DNA of 64,000 nucleotides. Origin: Clostridium sp. CMCC3677 (GTDB lineage Bacteria; Bacillota; Clostridia; Clostridiales; Clostridiaceae). The stretch is taken from NCBI RefSeq assembly GCF_023845585.1, contig NZ_JAMQHS010000002.1:186001-250000 (forward strand), read 5' to 3'. Numbering within the stretch: position 1 is the stretch's first letter; each line of letters begins with the position of its first letter. The position numbers were made by a program, and so were the translations under genes. Below, piece by piece: positions 27,238 to 36,432 of this stretch. The notes under the pieces were generated by a model. It worked only from the letters and a program-made list of their open reading frames with translations. It was not told where the DNA came from and ran no database searches.

Positions 27238-27467
27238 ATAAGCAACAGAATAATCTACAAGACATATTTTTAAACAGTGCAAGAAAAAACAAAATACCTG
27301 TAACAATATATCTTTCAACTGGTTTTAAACTAAATGGAACTGTAAAAGGGTTTGACAGTTTTACTGTTATTTTAGATAGTGAGGGTAAACAAATGCTTAT
27401 ATATAAACATGCAATAACCACTGTAACTCCAGAAAAACCAATTTTATTTGTAGATAATGAAAACTAA
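27234..27467 (+). CDS. hfq: RNA chaperone Hfq
   Basis: A 77-residue Sm-like protein forming hexameric rings that bind A- and U-rich RNA. Sm1 is visible as [20 protein letters not shown] with [12 protein letters not shown], and Sm2 as the diagnostic [10 protein letters not shown]. The C-terminal tail is short, as in other Firmicutes. It lies 50 bp after miaA, the classical mutL-miaA-hfq order, and is followed by a terminator. Its start is preceded by a three-codon ORF with a TGA/ATG overlap. Confidence 0.97.
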   Translation: MNKQQNNLQDIFLNSARKNKIPVTIYLSTGFKLNGTVKGFDSFTVILDSEGKQMLIYKHAITTVTPEKPILFVDNEN

Positions 27468-27470
27468 AAT

Positions 27471-27500
27471 AAATAGGCAATTATTTGCCTATTTATTTTT
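27471..27500 (+). terminator. Terminator after hfq
   Basis: AAATAGGCAA pairs with TTGCCTATTT around a TTAT loop and is followed by ATTTTT. Confidence 0.85.
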
Positions 27501-27542
27501 GAGGAAATATACTTGTAATACCTAGGAGGAGAATATACAAAA

Positions 27543-28832
27543 ATGTTAAAGAAAACAGAAGAATTTTTAATTAATAATTACAATATTAGTGAAGAAGCAT
27601 TTAAATTATATAAAAAAGCTTTAAAAGAGACTGAAGATATATTTGTACAGTACGATGAAATAAGAGAATTTAATCAACTTAAAGTATTAAAAGCCTTTCA
27701 AGAAGAAAGAATAAGTGAATCACATTTTACTAATACAACAGGATATGGTCTTGATGATTTTGGAAGAGATACTTTAGATAGAGTTTATGCTAGAATATTT
27801 AAAGCTGAAGCAGGTTTAGTTAGACCTAATTTCGTAAGCGGAACTCATGCTATTGGTGCTGCTATGATGGGAAATGTAAGACCTGGTGATAAAATACTTT
27901 GTGTTTCTGGAATGCCTTATGATACTCTTTTAGGAGTATTAGGACTTGCTGACAAAAAAACTAAAGGTTCATTAGATGAATACAATATAAAAACAGATGT
28001 TATTGAATTAGATGAGAATGGAAAATTTAAATTCGATAAAATTAAAGAGACATTAAAAAATGATAAAGCTATAAAACTAATACATATACAAAGAAGTACA
28101 GGATATGCTTCTAGAAAATCTTTCTTAGTTTCAGAAATTGAAGAAGTAATAAAATGCATAAAAGAAGTAAGAGAAGATGTTGTGATTTTTGTAGATAATT
28201 GCTACGGAGAATTTATTGAAGCTATTGAACCAACAGAAGTTGGAGCAGATCTTATGGCAGGATCTCTTATGAAAAACATAGGTGGAGGTATTGCTCCAGG
28301 TGGTGGATATATAGTTGGTAAAAAAGAATATGTTGAACAAGCCTCTTATAGATTCACTGTTCCAGGAATAGGGGGCGAGTATGGCGCAACTTATGGACTT
28401 ATGAGAAGTTTATATCAAGGATTATTTTCAGCACCACACATTTCTATGGAAGCTGTAAAAACAGCAATATTTTGTGCTAAAACAATGGAACTTGCTGGCT
28501 TTAAGGGATTCCCAGCATCTACTGATAAGAGAACTGACATAATACAAGCTATAGAATTTGGTGATCCTAAAAAATTAATTCAATTTTGTAACGGAATTCA
28601 AGCAGCTTCACCAATTGATGCATTTGCTGTGTGTGAACCATGGGCAATGCCAGGATATGATAGTGAAATAATAATGGCAGCTGGCGCATTTATATCTGGA
28701 TCAACAATTGAATTGTCTGCAGATGGTCCAATAAGAGAACCTTATATAGCTTATATGCAAGGTGGGTTAAACTTTGATCATGGTAAAATAGGAATCTTAA
28801 TAGGATTAAGTAAAGTACTTGAAGTAAAATAA
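27543..28832 (+). CDS. ynbB: PLP-dependent methionine gamma-lyase-family protein (aluminium-resistance-like)
   Basis: A 429-residue fold-type I PLP enzyme of the family annotated as aluminium resistance or methionine gamma-lyase related. The PLP lysine candidate is in GSLMKNIGGG, preceded by the IFVDNCYGEF aspartate motif. RPNFVSGTHAIGAA and GMPYDTLLGVLG are typical of this family. It keeps the conserved clostridial/Bacillus position after hfq. The natural substrate is unsettled; cysteine or methionine C-S lyase activity is an inference from the superfamily. TAGGAGGAG is a good ribosome site. Confidence 0.9.
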   Translation: MLKKTEEFLINNYNISEEAFKLYKKALKETEDIFVQYDEIREFNQLKVLKAFQEERISESHFTNTTGYGLDDFGRDTLDRVYARIFKAEAGLVRPNFVSGTHAIGAAMMGNVRPGDKILCVSGMPYDTLLGVLGLADKKTKGSLDEYNIKTDVIELDENGKFKFDKIKETLKNDKAIKLIHIQRSTGYASRKSFLVSEIEEVIKCIKEVREDVVIFVDNCYGEFIEAIEPTEVGADLMAGSLMKNIGGGIAPGGGYIVGKKEYVEQASYRFTVPGIGGEYGATYGLMRSLYQGLFSAPHISMEAVKTAIFCAKTMELAGFKGFPASTDKRTDIIQAIEFGDPKKLIQFCNGIQAASPIDAFAVCEPWAMPGYDSEIIMAAGAFISGSTIELSADGPIREPYIAYMQGGLNFDHGKIGILIGLSKVLEVK

Positions 28833-28860
28833 CTAAAAATTTAATTAGTACTAAACATTA

Positions 28861-28900
28861 AAAAAGCTGAAATACTAAATTATAACTTAGTATTTCAGCT
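28861..28900 (-). terminator. Terminator of lexA (minus strand)
   Basis: Stem AGCTGAAATACTAA/TTAGTATTTCAGCT. On the minus strand it runs into TTTTT; on the plus strand no T-run follows. It lies between convergent ynbB and lexA. Confidence 0.8.
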
Positions 28901-29001
28901 CATAACTTTTCAGCACTAATTAAAGCATAGTAATTAATTTAATTCACTAATTTAAATTTAATAAAGACTAAATTATATTGTTTTAAATTTAATTGATTAA
29001 G

Positions 29002-29607
29002 TTAGTAAGATCTAAATATTCCAACTAATTTACCTAAAACAGAACAATTATCAACTATTATCGGGTCCATAGAATCATTTTCAGGCTGTAATCTTATATG
29101 ATCTTTTTCTTTAAAAAATCGTTTAATTGTTGCTTCTTCATCTATTAAAGCAACAACAATATCTCCATTTAATGCAGTCTTACAGCTTTCAATAATTGCT
29201 AAATCATTATCTCTTATGCCAGCATTAACCATACTTTCACCAGATACTCTTAACATAAATAATTCATTATCATGTTTTATATAATCAAGAGGTATCGGAA
29301 ACGAGTCTTCTATATTTTCAGTTGCAAGTATCGGAATACCTGCAGTAATTTTACCAACTATAGGTATGTTTACCATTTCTTTTTTATCTCTATTATTTTT
29401 AACTATTTCTAATGCTCTTGGTTTCGTTGGATCTCTTCTAATTAATCCTTTTTTTTCTAATCTTTTTAAATGACCATGTACAGTAGATGTAGATCTTAAT
29501 GAAACAGCTTCGCATATTTCTCTTACTGAAGGTGGATATCCCTTGTTTTCTATATATAATTTTAAAAATTCATAAATTTCCGTTTGTCTGTCCTTACTCT
29601 CGATCAT
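29002..29607 (-). CDS. lexA: LexA SOS repressor
   Basis: A 201-residue repressor. The N-terminal winged helix reads [23 protein letters not shown] (residues 25-47). The self-cleavage site is A89-G90 (ITAGIP), with catalytic S125 (SGESM) and K162 (ATIKRF), so RecA-stimulated autoproteolysis should be intact. GAGGTG lies before ATG. A LexA-box-like palindrome sits 55 bp upstream, consistent with autoregulation. It is monocistronic, convergent with ynbB and divergent from the acidic protein gene. Confidence 0.97.
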   Translation of the reverse strand: MIESKDRQTEIYEFLKLYIENKGYPPSVREICEAVSLRSTSTVHGHLKRLEKKGLIRRDPTKPRALEIVKNNRDKKEMVNIPIVGKITAGIPILATENIEDSFPIPLDYIKHDNELFMLRVSGESMVNAGIRDNDLAIIESCKTALNGDIVVALIDEEATIKRFFKEKDHIRLQPENDSMDPIIVDNCSVLGKLVGIFRSY

Positions 29608-29662
29608 TAATATTACACCTCTCTATCTTATTGTTATTATAACATAGGTTTTATAATATAAC

Positions 29663-29674
29663 AAACTTATGTTC
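29663..29674. promoter_or_regulatory. LexA box in lexA upstream region
   Basis: AAACTTATGTTC, one base from the Firmicute consensus GAAC-N4-GTTC, with symmetric flanks ACA...TGT. It lies between lexA and the divergent gene at 29776. Confidence 0.7.
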
Positions 29675-29707
29675 TGTATGTTTCAAAGATTAAAGTTAAT
29701 ATTTTAT

Positions 29708-29736
29708 TTGATTTAAATTTATGGTTTTGATATAAT
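29708..29736 (+). promoter_or_regulatory. Sigma-A-type promoter for the gene at 29776
   Basis: TTGATT (29708-29713), a 17-bp spacer and TATAAT (29731-29736). The LexA box is about 35 bp upstream of the -35, so direct repression of this promoter is not obvious. Confidence 0.65.
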
Positions 29737-29775
29737 AGAATGACAATTTCATTATAGAAATGAGGGTACTTAATA

Positions 29776-30207
29776 ATGACAAATAAATATAATGATGATG
29801 ATTATTGCGATATATATGAAAATAAAATATGTGATAATTGTGGTAAATGCTTAGAAATAGATGGTGTTGATATTAAAGCTATAAAAATAGAAGAAATTTC
29901 AAAAACTAAAGATGAAAATAAGATTTTAGAAGAAGAATTTTTTAATAACTTAAAATCATCTCTTGATGAAGATCAAATAGAAGAATTAGAACAAAATAAT
30001 TTAAACTTAAAAGATATTTATTCTAAATTCATTGAATCTAAAGGATTAAATAGTGATGAATTTAAACTTACTGAAGAAACAGAATATGAAGATGCATTCG
30101 ATCATATTGAATATTTAGATGATAATGAATTATTTAATGATGATAATATAGAAGAACTTACAGAAGAAGTATATCCTGGCGTAAGAAAATTCAAAAATAA
30201 AGCATAA
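29776..30207 (+). CDS. Acidic protein with N-terminal CxxCxxC, unknown function
   Basis: A 143-residue, strongly acidic soluble protein. The N-terminus carries YCDIYENKICDNCGKCLEID, i.e. four cysteines including a CxxCxxC that could bind zinc or an Fe-S cluster. The rest is mostly Asp/Glu-rich helix (DDNELFNDDNIEELTEEV) with little hydrophobic core. I recognise it only as the kind of conserved clostridial hypothetical found beside lexA. It has its own promoter and the ribosome site GAGGG. Whether it belongs to the SOS response is not shown by the promoter geometry. Confidence 0.75.
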   Translation: MTNKYNDDDYCDIYENKICDNCGKCLEIDGVDIKAIKIEEISKTKDENKILEEEFFNNLKSSLDEDQIEELEQNNLNLKDIYSKFIESKGLNSDEFKLTEETEYEDAFDHIEYLDDNELFNDDNIEELTEEVYPGVRKFKNKA

Positions 30208-30227
30208 AAAAATATATCCTTTTTTAA

Positions 30228-30574
30228 CACAACTATTATTGAAATAGTTGTGAAAAAGAAAGATAATTTTTATGAAAAAATTAATTTTATTATTAGCAAT
30301 ATTGTTTATATAAGTCTATGAATAATAAAAACATGTAATAGCATTAAAAGTGCTGCAAGAGTATCACTTTAATAAATTGTTTGGAAATTTATTCATTTAA
30401 AATCGTACCGGATGAAATAGCTTTGTATTATGAGTTATTTCATCTTTTTATTTATATTAGTTTACATAATGTTTATTATGTTTAAAAAAATAGCGGTTTT
30501 AACGAATGTGAATATATTAAGTGTTTTTTGGCAAACTAAATTAGAAGATTAATTAGAAATGAGGTGTAAGATTT
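30228..30574 (+). other. Intergenic region with two hairpins and a 13-codon signal-like ORF
   Basis: A 10-bp hairpin CACAACTATT/AATAGTTGTG (30228-30252) has no T-run of its own. Then a short frame at 30272-30313 reads like a truncated signal peptide (MKKLILLLAILFI, stop), possibly a gene remnant. The terminator at 30411 is listed separately. No other coding signal is seen before the lipoprotein gene. Confidence 0.4.
30411..30452 (+). terminator. Terminator upstream of lipoprotein gene
   Basis: GATGAAATAGCT pairs with AGTTATTTCATC (one G.U on the plus strand), followed by TTTTTATTT. It ends transcription from the 29776 gene or from something started in between. Confidence 0.85.
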
Positions 30575-31105
30575 ATGAAAAGAAAATCAATTTTAGCCTT
30601 ACTATTGGCTACATTGCTATCATGTTCAATGTTTATAGGATGTGGATCTAATAATTCTGATGATTCTAAAACAAACATGAAAGAAGCAGGAGAAAATGTT
30701 AAAGAAGATGTTAAGGATTTAGGTAATAACGTTAAAGATGCAACAAAAGATGCTGGGGAAACCATAAAATATACAGCAATAAACTTTAAAGATGATGTAG
30801 TAAATGCTGGTAATGAACTTAAAGATGCAGTAAATGGAAGTAAAAAAGATTATTTTAGTGGAGCAGAAACTGACTACATGGTCGGAAATGATTATGTTAG
30901 AGTTTATGAATATGATGATTCTAATAAAATTGATGAAGATATAAAAAGGATATCTGATGATGGAATGAAAATAGAAGGGGCCACTGTAGATTACAAAACT
31001 AAACCTAATTATTATAAAAAAGGGAATACTTTGGTTGTATATGAAGGTAATGATCCAACCTATGTTGCTCAATTTAAAGAAACCTTAGGAAATCCTATAA
31101 GATAA
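30575..31105 (+). CDS. Lipoprotein with helical repeat region, unknown function
   Basis: A 176-residue protein with a lipoprotein signal peptide: basic start MKRKS, hydrophobic stretch and lipobox FIGC with acylated C23. Residues 30-85 are a charged amphipathic region with a loose repeat of the V/I-K-D-A/V type (NVKEDVKDLGNNVKDATKDA), resembling LEA- or YtxH-like helices. The C-terminal 90 residues form a compact alpha/beta-like domain (DYVRVYEYDDSN, NTLVVYEGNDP) of unknown fold. It should be anchored to the outer face of the membrane. GAGGTG is the ribosome site. It is monocistronic between two terminators. Confidence 0.8.
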   Translation: MKRKSILALLLATLLSCSMFIGCGSNNSDDSKTNMKEAGENVKEDVKDLGNNVKDATKDAGETIKYTAINFKDDVVNAGNELKDAVNGSKKDYFSGAETDYMVGNDYVRVYEYDDSNKIDEDIKRISDDGMKIEGATVDYKTKPNYYKKGNTLVVYEGNDPTYVAQFKETLGNPIR

Positions 31106-31157
31106 TAAATATAAATTACAGTATAAATATTATGTAAAGTAATTTACTTATATTTTT

Positions 31158-31204
31158 AAAATCTCTATTATTATATTTTTAGACTATAATAATAGAGATT
31201 TTTT
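31158..31204 (+). terminator. Terminator between lipoprotein and recombinase genes
   Basis: AAAATCTCTATTATTA pairs with TAATAATAGAGATTTT, followed by TTTT. It lies between convergent genes and can serve both directions. Confidence 0.88.
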
Positions 31205-31224
31205 ATAAAGTAGGAGAGAATTCT

Positions 31225-32214
31225 TTATAATTTTGATAGTGGATTTGATTTTACGGCATCTCTTAATGTATCATCATCTACATGAGTGTAAATTTGAGTA
31301 GTGGAAATATTTTCATGGCCTAATATATTTTGAAGACTTCTTATATCCACATCTCCATACTTATACATAAGTGTAGCAGCAGTATGTCTCAATTTATGAG
31401 GAGTATATTTTTCATCTGTTAACCCTGCATTTTTTACATGTTTTTTAATCATTATCTCAACTGTTCTTTGATTTATTGGTTTATTGTGAGAAGATAAGAA
31501 TAAAAACTTTTTGTATTCTGGCAAAGCTTTAGAATCATCCCTAACCACCATATAATTTTCAATTGCTTTTAAGCAAGCATCATTTAAATAAACTGTACGT
31601 TCTTTATTACCTTTACCTATAATAGTTAAAATATCATTTCTAATTTTTTCAATTAATATTCCACACAATTCTGAAAGACGCATTCCACAATTTAAAAATA
31701 AAGTTAATATACAATAATCTCGAGCGTAATTTTTATCATTTTTATCTAAAGATCCAAGTAAATGTATGCTTTGATCTAATGTAAGATATACAGGGTGTCG
31801 TTTATTTATCTTAGGGGATTCTAGCTCTGTTGTAGGGTTGTCCACAATTATTTTAGCTTTTCCTTGTAAAAACTTAAAAAAAGATTTTAAAGTAGCAACT
31901 TTTCTAGCTCTTGCATAAGCGCTATTATTTCTATATTTTTCAATGAAAGACATAAAGGCATATAGATCTCTAAGCTTTATACCTTTTAAAAAATCATCAT
32001 CAATATCTCTAATATCTATTTCTTCGAATTCTATATTTTTATCTTTAATAAGTCCTCGATATAATTTCATGAATTTAAAAAAGATAGTTAAATCTTTTTT
32101 GTATGCAGCAATTGTATTTGTAGATTTATTTTTTATGGTTTCTAAGTAATTTAAAAAATCTATTACCGAATTAGGTAAGTCGTTGTTTTGAAAAAAATCA
32201 ATATCATAATTCAT
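31225..32214 (-). CDS. Tyrosine recombinase (XerC/XerD-like)
   Basis: About 329 residues. The N-terminal SAM-like core-binding domain (about 15-105; NKSTNTIAAYKKDLTIFFKF) is followed by the catalytic domain with GMRLSEL (Arg), GKGNKERTV (Lys), HKLRH (His/Arg), LGHENISTTQIYTHV (His and nucleophile Tyr). It is a complete set, so it should be active. Length and sequence fit chromosome-type Xer or stand-alone clostridial recombinases. No prophage or integron genes surround it, so it need not be an element integrase. I prefer the start at 32214 (MNYDIDFF), 8 nt after GGTGAT; the frame is open to ATG at 32232. A perfect 14-bp hairpin lies about 90 bp upstream. Confidence 0.88.
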   Translation of the reverse strand: MNYDIDFFQNNDLPNSVIDFLNYLETIKNKSTNTIAAYKKDLTIFFKFMKLYRGLIKDKNIEFEEIDIRDIDDDFLKGIKLRDLYAFMSFIEKYRNNSAYARARKVATLKSFFKFLQGKAKIIVDNPTTELESPKINKRHPVYLTLDQSIHLLGSLDKNDKNYARDYCILTLFLNCGMRLSELCGILIEKIRNDILTIIGKGNKERTVYLNDACLKAIENYMVVRDDSKALPEYKKFLFLSSHNKPINQRTVEIMIKKHVKNAGLTDEKYTPHKLRHTAATLMYKYGDVDIRSLQNILGHENISTTQIYTHVDDDTLRDAVKSNPLSKL

Positions 32215-32300
32215 ATATTTTATCACCATCATTTATTATAATTTAAATCTATTTTCATAAGATTTAAATATATTATACCAATAAATGAATTTTTAATCAA

Positions 32301-32332
32301 TTATTTCGGGAAATGTATATTTCCCGAAATAA
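32301..32332. repeat. Perfect 14-bp inverted repeat upstream of recombinase
   Basis: TTATTTCGGGAAAT - GTAT - ATTTCCCGAAATAA. It is the only G/C-containing palindrome in a roughly 700-bp A/T desert. No T-run follows on either strand, so it is not a terminator. It could be an operator or a recombinase/protein binding site. Confidence 0.75.
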
Positions 32333-32922
32333 AATTAAGCGATTTTTAGCATTAAAATTGATTTATTTGAAATTTTAATCTTGGTTTTAGATTTAATGCT
32401 TATTAAAATATAAATTTAATTTTGCAATTTAATTATCCATCTAACTTAAATTATTAACCAATAAGCTAAATTATATACTTTTAATTTTATGGATATTTAT
32501 CAGTCTTGTATTTTCATTTAGATAAGAATTATTATCCATGAATAATTTTATTCCTTAAATTGTAAAAATAATTAAATTTTTAATGATTGTTATTTAGTAA
32601 ACTAATCACTAGAATTCTCTTTGATTTTCCTTAAAATATAAAGTTTTACACATATTATAATATTGAATTTGTATCAAAAATTGAATTTGAATTTTCCTTT
32701 ATTCTAGGAATTACACTTTTTGTTGTTTTTCAAATTCTATTTTAAAAATAGAAGTAGAATGAAAAATTGGACAAAAATACAATATAATATATAATATATA
32801 TGTATTTACTTAGAATTTTTTATATAAAATTAATAGGTAGATGAATTAAATAAAAATTGATAGATATGGTCTAATGATTTTTATTCAGTAATATTTTATT
32901 TATATAACAGGAGGAAAAAATT
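32333..32922. other. 590 bp A/T-rich intergenic DNA, no gene seen
   Basis: Stops are dense in all frames, and there is no stable hairpin except a weak AGCATTAAA/TTTAATGCT pair. It presumably contains the ybaK promoter, which I cannot place. The ybaK ribosome site AGGAGG lies at its end. Confidence 0.6.
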
Positions 32923-33402
32923 ATGGCAAAAGAAAGTAAAACTAATGCTATGAGAATTTTAGACAGCAGTAAAATAGAATATACCACTTATAACTATCAA
33001 AATAAAGATGGAAAAATAGATGGTGTAGCTGTTGCTCATAAAATAAATAAGGATGAAAATGAAGTTTTTAAAACTTTGGTCACTCAAGGACATTCTAAAG
33101 AATTTTATGTATATGTTATTCCAGTTGCACAAGAATTAGATATGAAAAAAGCTGCAAAAGCCGCATCTGAAAAAAGTATTGAAATGATACATGTTAAAGA
33201 TATTAATAAAATTACAGGATATATAAGAGGAGGATGCTCTCCTATCGGAATGAAGAAAGCATTTAAAACTTTTATTCATAATACCGCTTTGAATTGTGGA
33301 ACAATAGTATTTAGTGGTGGTAAAATTGGATCTCAAATTGAAATGAATCCAAAACAATTAGAAAATATACTGAATTGTACATTTATAGATTTAATTAAAT
33401 AA
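32923..33402 (+). CDS. ybaK: Cys-tRNA(Pro)/Cys-tRNA(Cys) deacylase YbaK
   Basis: A 159-residue trans-editing enzyme of the YbaK/ProX family that hydrolyses mis-charged Cys-tRNA(Pro). Family landmarks are TNAMRILDSSKIEY at the N-terminus, VFKTLVTQGHSKEFYVYVIP (with the catalytic-pocket Lys) and GYIRGGCSPIGMKK near 103-116. Length is standard. It is monocistronic after a long A/T-rich gap, with AGGAGG before ATG. Confidence 0.95.
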   Translation: MAKESKTNAMRILDSSKIEYTTYNYQNKDGKIDGVAVAHKINKDENEVFKTLVTQGHSKEFYVYVIPVAQELDMKKAAKAASEKSIEMIHVKDINKITGYIRGGCSPIGMKKAFKTFIHNTALNCGTIVFSGGKIGSQIEMNPKQLENILNCTFIDLIK

Positions 33403-33720
33403 ATTATATTAATAGATAAGATGATCCTGTTAATTATATATTGATAATTATCAATATTTGAGGTTTATTGTGTTTATTTAATGTAAATCTATTATAAAAA
33501 TGCCATTTTCACGATTATAGAACACATGTTCTGTAGCTATGAAAATGGCACCTTTATAAAAAATCGACAAAATGATTATTGTGGAACTGTAATTTTTTTT
33601 ACACATATCTATCTTTTGACCACATGCTAAAAAAAATCTACTAAGCAATTAAATAATCTTTTATTGTTTTATGAGTACTTATAGAATCTTTTAGATTATT
33701 ATATTACCAAAAATAATAAT
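33403..33720. other. Intergenic region between convergent ybaK and miaB
   Basis: No ORF of note. It contains the large palindrome at 33501-33550 (separate feature); the rest is A/T-rich DNA without recognisable signals. Confidence 0.55.
33501..33550. repeat. 50-bp imperfect palindrome centred on a LexA-box-like site
   Basis: Outer arms TGCCATTTTCA/TGAAAATGGCA are perfect. The inner arms pair with a few mismatches or wobbles, and the centre is GAACACATGTTC (33520-33531), a full GAAC-N4-GTTC match. T-runs flank the outside on the minus strand, so it could act as a terminator for either convergent gene, or as a LexA-bound element. Confidence 0.65.
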
Positions 33721-33762
33721 AAACTGCATTAAGATAAATATCTATTAATCCTAATACAGTTT
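33721..33762 (-). terminator. Terminator of miaB (minus strand)
   Basis: AAACTG-ATTA-GAT arms pair with two deviations. Read on the minus strand both become G.U pairs, and the arm is followed by ATTATTATTTTT, so it belongs to miaB. Confidence 0.7.
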
Positions 33763-33781
33763 ATATAACAACTCTACTTTC

Positions 33782-35146
33782 CTACTCTACAACTTCTCCT
33801 ACTAAAGAAAATGACTTAGCTTCAATTATTTTCACATTAACAAGCTTTCCTATCATTTCTTTACAACCATCAAAGTTTACAAGCTTAGCATTTCTTGTTC
33901 TACCAGTTAATTTGTTTTCATTGTTCTTACTAGTTCCTTCAACTAAAACTTCATATATCTTTCCTTCTGCTGCCTTGTTTCCAGCAACAATACCTTCATT
34001 AACAGTTGCCACAAGTCTATTGAATCTATCATGTTTAATATCATCAGGAATTTGATTTTCCATCTTATCCGCTGGTGTATGATTTCTTCTTGAGTATATG
34101 AATGTAAATGCAGCATCATATTTAACTTCTTTTACTAAATTAAGTGTTTCTTGAAAATCTTCTTCAGTTTCTCCAGGAAATCCAACTATTATATCTGTTG
34201 AGAATGTTACATCTGGAATTTCTTTTCTTATTTTTTTAGCTAATTCTAAATACTGTTCTTTATTATAATGTCTATTCATTTTTTGTAATATTTCATTACT
34301 ACCACTTTGTACAGGTAAATGTATTTGCTCACAAAGTTTATCACAATCTCTTATGGCATAAACTACATCTAAAGTTAAATCTTTAGGGTGAGATGTCATA
34401 AATCTTAATCTCTCAAGTCCATCTATTTCATTAATTCTTCTTAAAAGCTGTGCAAAAGTAATTTCTTCTTCAAGACCTTTACCATAAGAGTTTACATTTT
34501 GTCCAAGTAGAGTAATTTCTTTATATCCATTAGACACTAATTCTTTTATTTCCTTTTCTATATCTTCTGGCTTTCTACTTCTTTCTCTTCCCCTAACATA
34601 AGGAACTACACAATATGTACAAAAATTATTACATCCATACATTATAGTAACAAAAGCTTTTACGTCACTTTTTCTGTCTATTGGAACACCTTCTACAATT
34701 TCAGTTTCTTTATCAAAAATCTCTTTAACTTGAACTCCTTCAACTTGAACTCTATGCAAATATTCTGGGAACTTGTATGCATTATGAGTTCCAAATATGA
34801 TGTCAACATAAGGGAATCTACTTAAAATTTCATCTGCCATCCCCTTTTGTTGCATCATACAACCACATAAAGCTATTATTAAATTAGGATTTTTCTCTTT
34901 TTGATTTTTTAGTCTGCCAAGATTTCCAAAAACTTTATTTTCTGCATTTTCTCTTACACAACAAGTATTGAAAATTACAATTGAAGCTTCATCTCTATTT
35001 TCTGTTTCTTCATATCCTTGAGATTTAAGCATTCCTGAAAGTTTCTCAGAATCTTCTTCATTCATTTGGCACCCCCAAGTTTCAATAAAGAAGAATTCTT
35101 TTTTATCTATTTTATTTGTCTTTAAAGCGTCTATATTAAAATTCAT
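33782..35146 (-). CDS. miaB: tRNA-2-methylthio-N6-dimethylallyladenosine synthase
   Basis: A 454-residue radical-SAM methylthiotransferase that acts on i6A37 made by MiaA. The N-terminal domain has three cysteines for the auxiliary [4Fe-4S] cluster ([22 protein letters not shown]). The radical-SAM CxxxCxxC is in [10 protein letters not shown], followed by [11 protein letters not shown]. The C-terminal TRAM domain (about 385-450) includes [23 protein letters not shown] lies before ATG. In many clostridia miaB lies directly before mutS-mutL; here it is about 7.5 kb downstream of mutL in the opposite orientation. Confidence 0.97.
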   Translation of the reverse strand: MNFNIDALKTNKIDKKEFFFIETWGCQMNEEDSEKLSGMLKSQGYEETENRDEASIVIFNTCCVRENAENKVFGNLGRLKNQKEKNPNLIIALCGCMMQQKGMADEILSRFPYVDIIFGTHNAYKFPEYLHRVQVEGVQVKEIFDKETEIVEGVPIDRKSDVKAFVTIMYGCNNFCTYCVVPYVRGRERSRKPEDIEKEIKELVSNGYKEITLLGQNVNSYGKGLEEEITFAQLLRRINEIDGLERLRFMTSHPKDLTLDVVYAIRDCDKLCEQIHLPVQSGSNEILQKMNRHYNKEQYLELAKKIRKEIPDVTFSTDIIVGFPGETEEDFQETLNLVKEVKYDAAFTFIYSRRNHTPADKMENQIPDDIKHDRFNRLVATVNEGIVAGNKAAEGKIYEVLVEGTSKNNENKLTGRTRNAKLVNFDGCKEMIGKLVNVKIIEAKSFSLVGEVVE

Positions 35147-35251
35147 TAGTATTCCTCCAAGTTTAAAAAATTATACCTCTGTATTATAACAAATAATTAT
35201 ATTAATTAAAAGACCATGATCTAATATATGATTCTTTAATCAAATACTTAA

Positions 35252-35530
35252 TTAATTACCACTTAATCCTTCCATAGTATAAAAATTTCCACAATACATT
35301 GTTTCTATATTTATATCTGTATTTGAAATTGGAATAAAAGTATTTTTTTCTAGTCCTTCTTCAGTAATAATATAAACTTTCAATGTTATATTATCTACGT
35401 AGCAGTCATATCTAGTCATTTTCTTATGTTCATATTTAACTGTATTAAGAAAATCTAATTGACTTTTAAAATCACTTTTTCTTCCATAAACTATTTTCTC
35501 ATGGTTTTTCCAAATTAATTTGTTATCCAC
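35252..35530 (-). CDS. Unknown ~93-aa protein
   Basis: I do not recognise this small soluble protein. It contains aromatic and charged beta-like stretches (NKLIWKNHEKIVYGRKSD, MTRYDCYVDNITLKVYII) and ends MYCGNFYTMEGLSGN. I prefer the GTG start at 35530, 9 nt after GGGGG; an in-frame ATG at 35539 directly abuts the G-run and is too close to be used efficiently. It lies between the GNAT gene (about 45 bp upstream) and miaB, on the same strand. Confidence 0.6.
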   Translation of the reverse strand: MDNKLIWKNHEKIVYGRKSDFKSQLDFLNTVKYEHKKMTRYDCYVDNITLKVYIITEEGLEKNTFIPISNTDINIETMYCGNFYTMEGLSGN

Positions 35531-35574
35531 TAAAATCATCCCCCATAAATTTAAAAATTGTTTGCATTTTTTAT

Positions 35575-36432
35575 TTATAACCTATTGCTCCATGTTGTTA
35601 TTTTTCCGTATTCTTCGAACCCCATTTTTTTATACAAATTAAAAGCTTTATAATTATTCACATCAACATTTATTGTAACCTGTGAAATATGTTTTTTGTA
35701 GCATAAATATATTAAATATTTTATAAGCATTTCGCCATACCCTTTATTTCTATATTCATCTAGTATACCAACATTAACTATTGTATAAAGGTCTTTTTTT
35801 GAAATAACTTGTCCATAGCCTATCGTTACATTTCCAATCATTATAAAAACGCATAAATCATTTATATAATAATCCTCCTCTTCTTCTAGCTTTATATCGT
35901 AAGGAACTAAGGGAATTCTATCATTATCTTTAAACACAGAATTCTGAATAAAACATCTTAAACCTTCATCTTCTCTTTTAGTGAAAATTTTAAAGTTTAT
36001 ATTTTTCTTAAAATCAAATTTACAATTGGATGTCCTTATTTTCATTAAAGATGTAGCTCTTATTGGACTGAATTTTAATTTAGTCATTATATCATAAGTT
36101 ATGTTGCTATCTGCTACGTCAAAATTTAAAGTTTTATTTTTAAACATATTAATTAATTCTTTTGAAATAAGATTAATATAAGCTTCACTTGCATATAAAG
36201 ATAAAATTTTTATAACTTCTGTTATTGGATATTGAATCCATAAATAACCTATATATTTGTTGTCATATTTAAATAACCTAATTTCTCTTCTTTTCATATA
36301 CTTAGCAATAAATGATTGCTCATTATATAATTCAAAAAAATCTTTATTATTAATATACTTATCATTAGCTTCTTCTTGTAGTATTTTAAAGTATTTTAGA
36401 TTTTTTAATGATAACTTTTCTATTATAAACAT
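35575..36432 (-). CDS. GNAT-family N-acetyltransferase
   Basis: About 285 residues from the ATG at 36432 (MFIIEKLSLKNLKYF), which has GTGAGGAG 5 nt upstream; the frame continues 18 codons further without a ribosome site. The C-terminal half is a classical GNAT domain: FIMIGNVTIGYGQVI, then VNVGILDEYRNKGYGEMLIKYL with the acetyl-CoA pyrophosphate-binding loop, then NNYKAFNLYKKMGFEEYG. The N-terminal 150 residues look like a degenerate second GNAT-like fold. The acceptor substrate is unknown. Confidence 0.85.
   Translation of the reverse strand: MFIIEKLSLKNLKYFKILQEEANDKYINNKDFFELYNEQSFIAKYMKRREIRLFKYDNKYIGYLWIQYPITEVIKILSLYASEAYINLISKELINMFKNKTLNFDVADSNITYDIMTKLKFSPIRATSLMKIRTSNCKFDFKKNINFKIFTKREDEGLRCFIQNSVFKDNDRIPLVPYDIKLEEEEDYYINDLCVFIMIGNVTIGYGQVISKKDLYTIVNVGILDEYRNKGYGEMLIKYLIYLCYKKHISQVTINVDVNNYKAFNLYKKMGFEEYGKITTWSNRL

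Noticed and set aside
30272..30313. 13-codon ORF like a signal peptide (MKKLILLLAILFI)
   Set aside because: Too short to be a protein gene; the ribosome site is weak and no downstream frame continues it.
30719..31072. 117-aa antisense frame over the lipoprotein gene
   Set aside because: Ile/Phe-rich composition is the complement of an Asp/Lys-rich coding strand; there is no start signal.
31225..32214. Recombinase as integrase of a mobile element
   Set aside because: There are no flanking direct repeats, tRNA target, phage or plasmid genes, and the neighbours are housekeeping genes.
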